Shown: in pieces, positions 58,421 through 64,000 of the stretch | How positions within the stretch are numbered: the stretch's first letter is position 1 | Layout: each line of letters starts with the position of its first letter | NCBI GenBank assembly: GCA_963978895.1 | Contig: OZ022245.1 | Span: forward strand, 26,646,942 to 26,710,941 | Direction of reading: 5' to 3' | Origin: Erpobdella octoculata | Taxonomy: Eukaryota; Annelida; Clitellata; Hirudinida; Erpobdellidae | DNA length: 64,000 bases | Position numbers and translations under genes: made by a program | The notes under the pieces: model-generated | What the model saw: the letters and a program-made list of their open reading frames with translations, nothing else | Told to the model about the DNA's origin: nothing | The model's database searches: none

Positions 58421-59258
58421 GTCTCTTCCACCATCATCGTCACGGGACTGGTATATGCATTAAGGAAGTGATAATTCCGCGATGCACACACTCAAAAGAG
58501 CTTCCCGTTAAGCCTGGGTGGTTATCGGGGAAAGATTTGAATGATTGAAACTAAAATTGGTTGACGTCGGAGTTGATTGATGGGTTTGATTGAGTTTCTG
58601 ACGCTTTATCAAGCTCCGAGACTCTCGTCCGTCCGTGAGACTGAACGTCCCCCTATCTTCGAATGTCCGCCTCGTTGACTGCAATTCTCCCCTTCCCCAA
58701 CCTTCTACCCCTTTCTCCCCCTCTCCCTCATCCCCCCTCTCTCCATCTCTTTTTTCTCCGGTTCTGTTTTGCTTTAGTTATTTCCATTTCTAAAAACCAG
58801 AAATTGTTTCAAGCGCGAATTCAAGATGGCGTAAAGAAGTGGTTTTTTTTAGTAAATTTTGAAAAGCTGCGAATGCCTTGTTTGCATAATTACGACATAA
58901 TATTATGCAATTCAGTGAGATGAATTTTATATAAATCGAAAGTTTCTTGATACCCGGTTCAGCTGAATATTCCTATAATTCTGTTTTTAATTTTACTGTC
59001 TTTTCCTCGATTTTAATTGTTAGTAACAACTTAGGGAAGGAAGAAAACGATTAAACTGAAGAAATAAAACAAAATATAAAAAGTTTCTTATTTGTATTAT
59101 AGTTATTATTTATTAATATTTATTATTATTGTGTCCATGTTAATAATGTTATATATATAAAATCTACATCAAAGAGTGATTTAAAATTTTTGAACGATTC
59201 GGTTTTAAAATCTTGATCGGTTTTCGGTTTTAAAATTTTAAACGGTTTTCGGTTTCAG

Positions 59259-59317
59259 GTTCATAAACGCCCGTCGTCGGATAGTACAGCCGATGATCGA
59301 TCAGACGAACAGGACAG
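59259..59317 (+). CDS. Meis: Meis exon 10 (homeodomain, recognition helix)
   Basis: Completes Trp417 and codes residues 418-436, FINARRRIVQPMIDQTNRT, plus one base. F49, I50 (the TALE hallmark), N51 and R53 of the homeodomain are present in FINAR. The acceptor is TCGGTTTCAG and the donor aggacag|GTTTGT. The family's usual DQSNRA is DQTNRT here. The phase-1 exit matches Meis genes, where a C-terminal exon follows. No such exon is visible before 64000, so the protein is incomplete in this window. Confidence 0.97.
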
Positions 59318-59487
59318 GTTTGTGTTTGCTTTCTTCTTCACGTTCTCACTTTTAGACTGTAGTGTTTGTTCGTCTCAATTCTCGAGACAAGTAGTTATAA
59401 AATTAGAAAGATTTTAATAAAGTTTTAATATAGAAAAAAATTGAGAAAAAAAAATTTGGTTTAAAATAGAATCGAAGCTGTGTGGGT

Positions 59488-59490
<3 letters not shown>

Positions 59491-59565
<75 letters not shown>
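59491..59565. repeat. (ATT)n microsatellite
   Basis: About 75 bp of pure ATT. Confidence 0.97.
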
Positions 59566-59566
<1 letters not shown>

Positions 59567-60314
59567 AAACGACAATTTGTATAGCGCCGTGTGCAGCAGA
59601 AGCCGCTTAAAGGGCGCTTATTTTGTTATGTGTGTATCTCTGTTGTAGGCGCTAGTGGCTAGAGTCGAAGGCAGACTGCAGCCTCGAACGACTAACTTTA
59701 AGAGTCGAGTTTTCTCAAGTTCAAAAAAAAATTGTTGTAACAGCCACGCAACTTTCCGAAAAGTTTCGTATAAATAAATTTCTGCCTGTAGCGAACGGAT
59801 AAGACAAAACCTACCCGGTACAATCTTCTTCCACTCACGGTATCTCAGACTGATTGTCTTCCTTCGCAGGATGTCATAGGTTTTCGTAAACCCACGGCCC
59901 CCCCCCTAACTCTCAATGATCCGCCGGCCGGCCGCGTTCCGAAGCCGACGGGTGTACAGCGCATGCATACATCCGGCTCTCGGCGACGGGGCCGGCTTCG
60001 GACGGGCTGCCGAGGACGTCGGGTGCGATAAATAAAGCGCTTGAAGAACGGCGTAAAGTCAATTACAGTTTGGCACTCGGTCTGATGGATTGGCCAGGCC
60101 TGATCATGTGTCCGGTCAGATTAAAACAACGCGCCGAAAAGACTAACCGGCAGTTTTTTATGCGTCTTCTTTTTCTCTCTTCTTTTTTAATATTATTTTT
60201 CTTTTAGTTTTTTTTTTAAGTTTGTCTTTTATTTATTCGGTTATTGTGAGTATTAATTCTTTTGCATCTCGCTCCATACTCTTCTTCTTATTTTATTTTT
60301 CCCATATCACTCCT

Positions 60315-60545
60315 TTCTTTTCCATCTCACTCCATTCTCTTCCATTCTCTTCCATCTCACTCCATTATCTTCCATCTCACTCCATTATCTTCCATCTCAT
60401 TCTATTCTCTTCCATCTCATTCTGTTCTCTTCCATCTCACTCCATTCTCTTCAATCTCACTCCATTCTCTTCCATCTCACTCCATTCTCTTCCATCTCAC
60501 TCCATTCTCTTCCATCTCACTCCATTCTCTTCCATCCCATTTCCA
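60315..60545. repeat. 20-bp minisatellite, about 11 copies
   Basis: Unit TCTTCCATCTCACTCCATTC with few substitutions. Shorter, decayed copies sit at the left edge. Confidence 0.95.
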
Positions 60546-60770
60546 TCCATTCCTTTCTCCCGACCTTTCTCTTTCTTGTGCTGCTCAAGGCAATTTATTA
60601 TATCCGACGAAGAACATTTCCCTGGGCGATAAATAATTCCTAAACGATAATGCACAGGACTCTCATTAGCGACCGAAGTGGCCAGAAAATTATGGCCCTG
60701 CTCGGAAAGCATGTGTTTTTCTTGCCCTCTACTCTTCCTCTTTTCCAGCTCTCTCCTCTTCTTCCTCTTG

Positions 60771-60771
<1 letters not shown>

Positions 60772-60840
<69 letters not shown>

Positions 60841-60852
60841 TTCTCTCTTTCT
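60772..60852. repeat. (CT)n microsatellite
   Basis: About 80 bp of CT with TTT interruptions. Confidence 0.96.
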
Positions 60853-61159
60853 TTCTCCTCTCCCTTTGTTCTTTTTATTTTTTCTTACTCAATAATTTTT
60901 CTGTCTTCTAGTTTTTTTTTCTAGTTTTTTTACATGTTTGAAGATTTAAAATGTCACACGTTAGAGAAAGAGAGAAAAATAGAGAGAGAGAGCACAATCA
61001 GAATTTGTCTTTTAACGTGAATCCTTCATTTGTGTGTGTATGACTTTTTTTTTAGTTTCATTTTTTTTAAGTTTCTGGTCTAATTCTCTGGAACTGAACT
61101 TCTTTTACGTAGCAACGACCTCTTTCTTACTCATCTTCTAAGAAGGAGAAAGGAATTTC

Positions 61160-61235
61160 ACCTCGCCGTTTCAGCATGGAGACTCGGTCGTATCTTTGGC
61201 GGTTCGAATCCCATCAAATTTTTTTTTAATTTTTT
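61160..61235 (+). other. tRNA-like B-box followed by T-runs
   Basis: GGTTCGAATCC near 61200 is a perfect internal B-box of RNA polymerase III genes and is followed by runs of eight or more T. I cannot fold a full cloverleaf or find an A-box, so this may be a decayed tRNA-derived SINE or chance. Confidence 0.25.
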
Positions 61236-61694
61236 TTAATTTTTTAGGTTCTTTGATAAACTTTCAACTTTTTGACCTCTCCGGGCAGTCTACGTGACCT
61301 TTTTTCCTTCCTGAAACTGACTTTCACACAACGACAAGAAAAGCATCGAAACGTCGATGAAATTAGCTCATTCATCGATTCCCTCTTAAAAAAAGGAAAA
61401 AAAACTGCTTCTTGGCTGCTATGACAGACGGCTACACGACACTGCGACCGATGGCGGCCGCTCTGACGACTCGCAGCGGATGCGCTGGCACGATACTTGG
61501 CAGACCGGCAAGTTCCTGCCGTGTTTCAGCGATGACGTATGACTCGCTCTTCCTTCCTGTGTAGCTGGATGGCCGAGCTGTCCGAGGAGGCGAAGATTAA
61601 TTCAGTCCCACTGTTATATTTTGCCTCGTCGTCGTCAGCGTGCTTTCTTTTTCCAGTTTCTTTGGTTATTTTTGAGAAAAGGAAATCCCCTTTC

Positions 61695-61697
<3 letters not shown>

Positions 61698-61786
<89 letters not shown>
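61698..61786. repeat. (CT)n microsatellite
   Basis: About 88 bp of CT. Confidence 0.97.
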
Positions 61787-61789
<3 letters not shown>

Positions 61790-61975
61790 TTGTTCTTTTA
61801 AGCTGTTGGTGGTTCATAATTGAGCATGGGGGGAGCTTGATAAATGGCTTGCCATCCGCCCTTGCTGCGTAACTGCTGTTTCTGTTTCGAGATGCTAATA
61901 ATGAGGAAATTTAGGGGAAAAAGTTTTAAAAGCTGACAGTACTGAATTTAAGTTCTATTTCTAAATATAAGTTTT

Positions 61976-62062
61976 TATTTAATATTTATTTAATATTTAT
62001 TTAATATTTATTTAATATTTATTTAGTTATTTATTTTTTTTCTATTTATTTATTTATTTAAT
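61976..62062. repeat. AT-rich 11-bp repeat TTTAATATTTA and (TTTA)n
   Basis: About five copies of the 11-bp unit, followed by TTTA copies. Confidence 0.88.
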
Positions 62063-63735
62063 TTATAAATGTTACTTTATGATTTACCGGTTTGGAGATG
62101 TGCGTTTCAGCTGCTTTTCCATGCAGTTTCCGTTCGAGCCAAATTGACGGCCATTTCAGGGGCACGGTGCCAGCAATTTTGCATCTGTTTAAAGCCTCTT
62201 TCTCTGGAAGGACGGAAGAAAAAGAATGGACGAAATGAAAGAGGAAGAAGAACCTTCAAAAGCGGAGCTAACGCCAGACGCCATATATCAACTTCTACTT
62301 AGCTCGGTTGATGCGGTCCGGCCGGCCGGAGGGATAGCCATAGCCGGCCGGCGTACGCAGCGACCGGCCATGGATGGATGCAGGGTCCTAGAAGACGGCT
62401 TGGAGGAGAAGAAGAAGATTTATGAGGCCGAAAAAAACAGATGTTCGACTGGGATCGTGACATCCCATGCTCGGCGTATTGTTCTCAAAAATAACGATAA
62501 TGGTCGGACGGGACTGGCGCGCGTATGTTTTTGAATCGCGTCCGGGCCGTAAAGCAGGGCCCCTGTCATACAGTCGGCCGCGAAACTTTTGTTTGCGGTG
62601 CGCATCCACGCCGCTGCCCCCCTCGCGAATTCATCAATCGCGCTCGGCGCGGCGTCTGTTCCTGCGCCACACAGCACGGCACCCCGCAATCACTCGGCGG
62701 AGAAACGCCTGCCTCGTTCACTGGACAACAAACAATGCTCTTTTTTTTATCAAATCTTTTTATTTTTTCTTCATTTCTCTTTTGCTGACGATTTTTTCGT
62801 TTCTTTCGCAGTCCGCGGGCTCCAGACTTTTGACCCGATGCCATTTCTCAATGGGGTAGTCTTCCCTATGTTTTTCTTATTTTCTACGAGCTTTTCGGAT
62901 TTTCTCACTCTCTCCACTGACAAATTTCTAAACCCTAAAATATGACTAAAATATGGTCTCGTCTTATTCATATAAAAGGCCGACAACCAGTCAGTCCGGA
63001 CTGTAGAAGACTGATTATCGGATGGGCGCAATCCCCCACCCTACCCCACGCCTACTGTCCATACGTTCCTCCTCCTGTCTCGCTCTTGACTCTCATGTGT
63101 GCATGTCAAACAAGCTTGCGCGCTTGGCAGAACATGCCGGAGCCTGTTGAGAGGAGCTCGTATCAATCTGGGCTTCGTGTTTTCGTTTCACTTCAAAAGA
63201 CCAATTAATATCACCGAACGAGATGGGCAGGAGGAACAAGGGGGTGGGGTGAACGGCTGGAAGGAGTAGAGGGTGGGTGGATGGATGGATGGAAGCTGGG
63301 ACGGAGAAAAAAAGAGAGATGGAGGGAGAGTGGTGACGACAAGGACCATCTGGATGGATGCGGGATTAATTTACATCCAGGAGAGCCGTGTCTCTCCGTT
63401 ACGACGTTTGTGCTGGAATTGCTCTTTGACAGTTTGTTGGGTCTTCTGAAGATTCTCCATGCAAATGAAGTACTTTCTTCCCCCTTGCGATTAAAAAGTG
63501 GCACCGTTTAATGTCTGTCCCTCTCCCTCCTCCCTTTTCATCTTCTCTCCTCCTCCTACTCATCATCTTCTCTTTCCTCTTTTTCTTTCCTTCACTCGGT
63601 CGGCATTAATGATTATTAAGGCGCAACCGATGCCGGAGCCGCTAATGCTTCTTAAGTGTCCTACAAAGAGGCTGCTTCCGACTGTCTGATACTGAGACTG
63701 CCCGATTGTTGGCGACGTTGATGACGATGATGAAG

Positions 63736-63748
63736 AAGAAGACGATGG

Positions 63749-63786
<38 letters not shown>

Positions 63787-63807
63787 GTGAAGATGATTAT
63801 TATTATA

Positions 63808-63898
<91 letters not shown>
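63736..63898. repeat. (GAT)n then (ATT)n
   Basis: GAT to about 63786, then about 100 bp of ATT. Confidence 0.97.
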
Positions 63899-63901
<3 letters not shown>

Positions 63902-64000
63902 GTGCTCGATGTTGTTAGCCGGGCTCCGCAATGGTTATCAATGATAATCCGGTGGGTGGTCGCACATTGTTCTGCGAAATTAGATAAGAGAAAAAGAGAG

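Larger units (their letters stand above)
52251..59258 (+). other. Meis intron 9 (after the 24-bp array)
   Basis: About 7 kb with CACT/CATT, GAT, CCAT, GT, CT and CAT repeats. Non-repetitive islands lie at 53840-54200, 55740-56040 and 57400-57530. The last 700 bases are AT-rich and end TCGGTTTCAG. No other exon supported. Confidence 0.7.
59318..64000 (+). other. Meis intron 10 (incomplete) or 3' flank
   Basis: Contains (ATT)n, CT and GAT repeats, a 20-bp minisatellite and a tRNA-like B-box. GC-richer unique patches lie at about 59850-60110, 61430-61560 and 62460-62710. No Meis C-terminal sequence was found. Confidence 0.5.

Noticed and set aside
59850..60060. GC-rich segment after CTTCGCAG considered as the last Meis exon
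   Set aside because: The phase-1 frame soon meets a stop and no Meis tail residues are seen.
62226..62534. 102-codon plus-strand frame starting MDEMKEEEEPSK
   Set aside because: Considered as a Meis C-terminal exon, but it does not resemble known Meis tails, has no clear acceptor in phase 1, and shows no domain.

Overview
The window is nuclear DNA from an animal. It has spliced genes with GT/AG introns, very many long microsatellites, small non-autonomous transposon remnants and a 200-base run of N. I could recognise two genes. Protein details (Meis rather than PBC or Prep; a short stretch before the homeodomain containing GSGEG, as I recall for fly Homothorax) fit a bilaterian, perhaps a protostome. 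I cannot name the species. Both proteins differ from typical animal orthologues at usually constant positions, which hints at a fast-evolving lineage.

Layout. Positions 1-1900 hold tandem repeats: a ~157-bp unit, then GGCC-rich units, then a ~195-bp direct duplication. Positions 2044-3255 on the minus strand are an intact, intronless DEAD-box helicase of the eIF4A3 type, with a candidate poly(A) signal at 1973-1978. Positions 3256-9378 are gene-free and contain (AT)n and (CT)n tracts and a 20-bp minisatellite. From about 9379 a plus-strand TALE homeobox gene (Meis/homothorax) begins and fills the rest of the window. I place a TATA-like box at 9418-9424 and coding exons at 10038-10064, 12218-12633, 16955-17096, 17527-17577, 18732-18782, 21818-22021, 36495-36636, 44535-44674, 51930-52006 and 59259-59317. 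The reading phases of all ten exons join without conflict into 436 codons plus one base. They cover a Ser/Asn-rich N-terminus, the Pbx/Exd-binding Meis domain, a linker and the whole homeodomain. The C-terminal exon or exons were not found and probably lie past 64000.

The introns hold most of the curiosities: a 68-bp hAT-type MITE with intact 8-bp target duplications; two tandem foldback elements filling most of intron 3; a Helitron-like remnant just before the first homeodomain exon; eight perfect copies of a palindromic 20-bp E-box repeat just before the second; and 24-bp and GTCTTG-type arrays starting directly after two splice donors.

How the genes relate. Meis proteins are DNA-binding partners of Pbx/Exd and Hox proteins. 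eIF4A3 is the RNA clamp of the exon junction complex. They are divergently oriented, about 6.8 kb apart, and no functional link is visible. I found no operon, CRISPR array, integron, recognisable virus or toxin gene, and no convincing new multi-gene system. The best leads are cis-regulatory or repeat structures inside the Meis locus.
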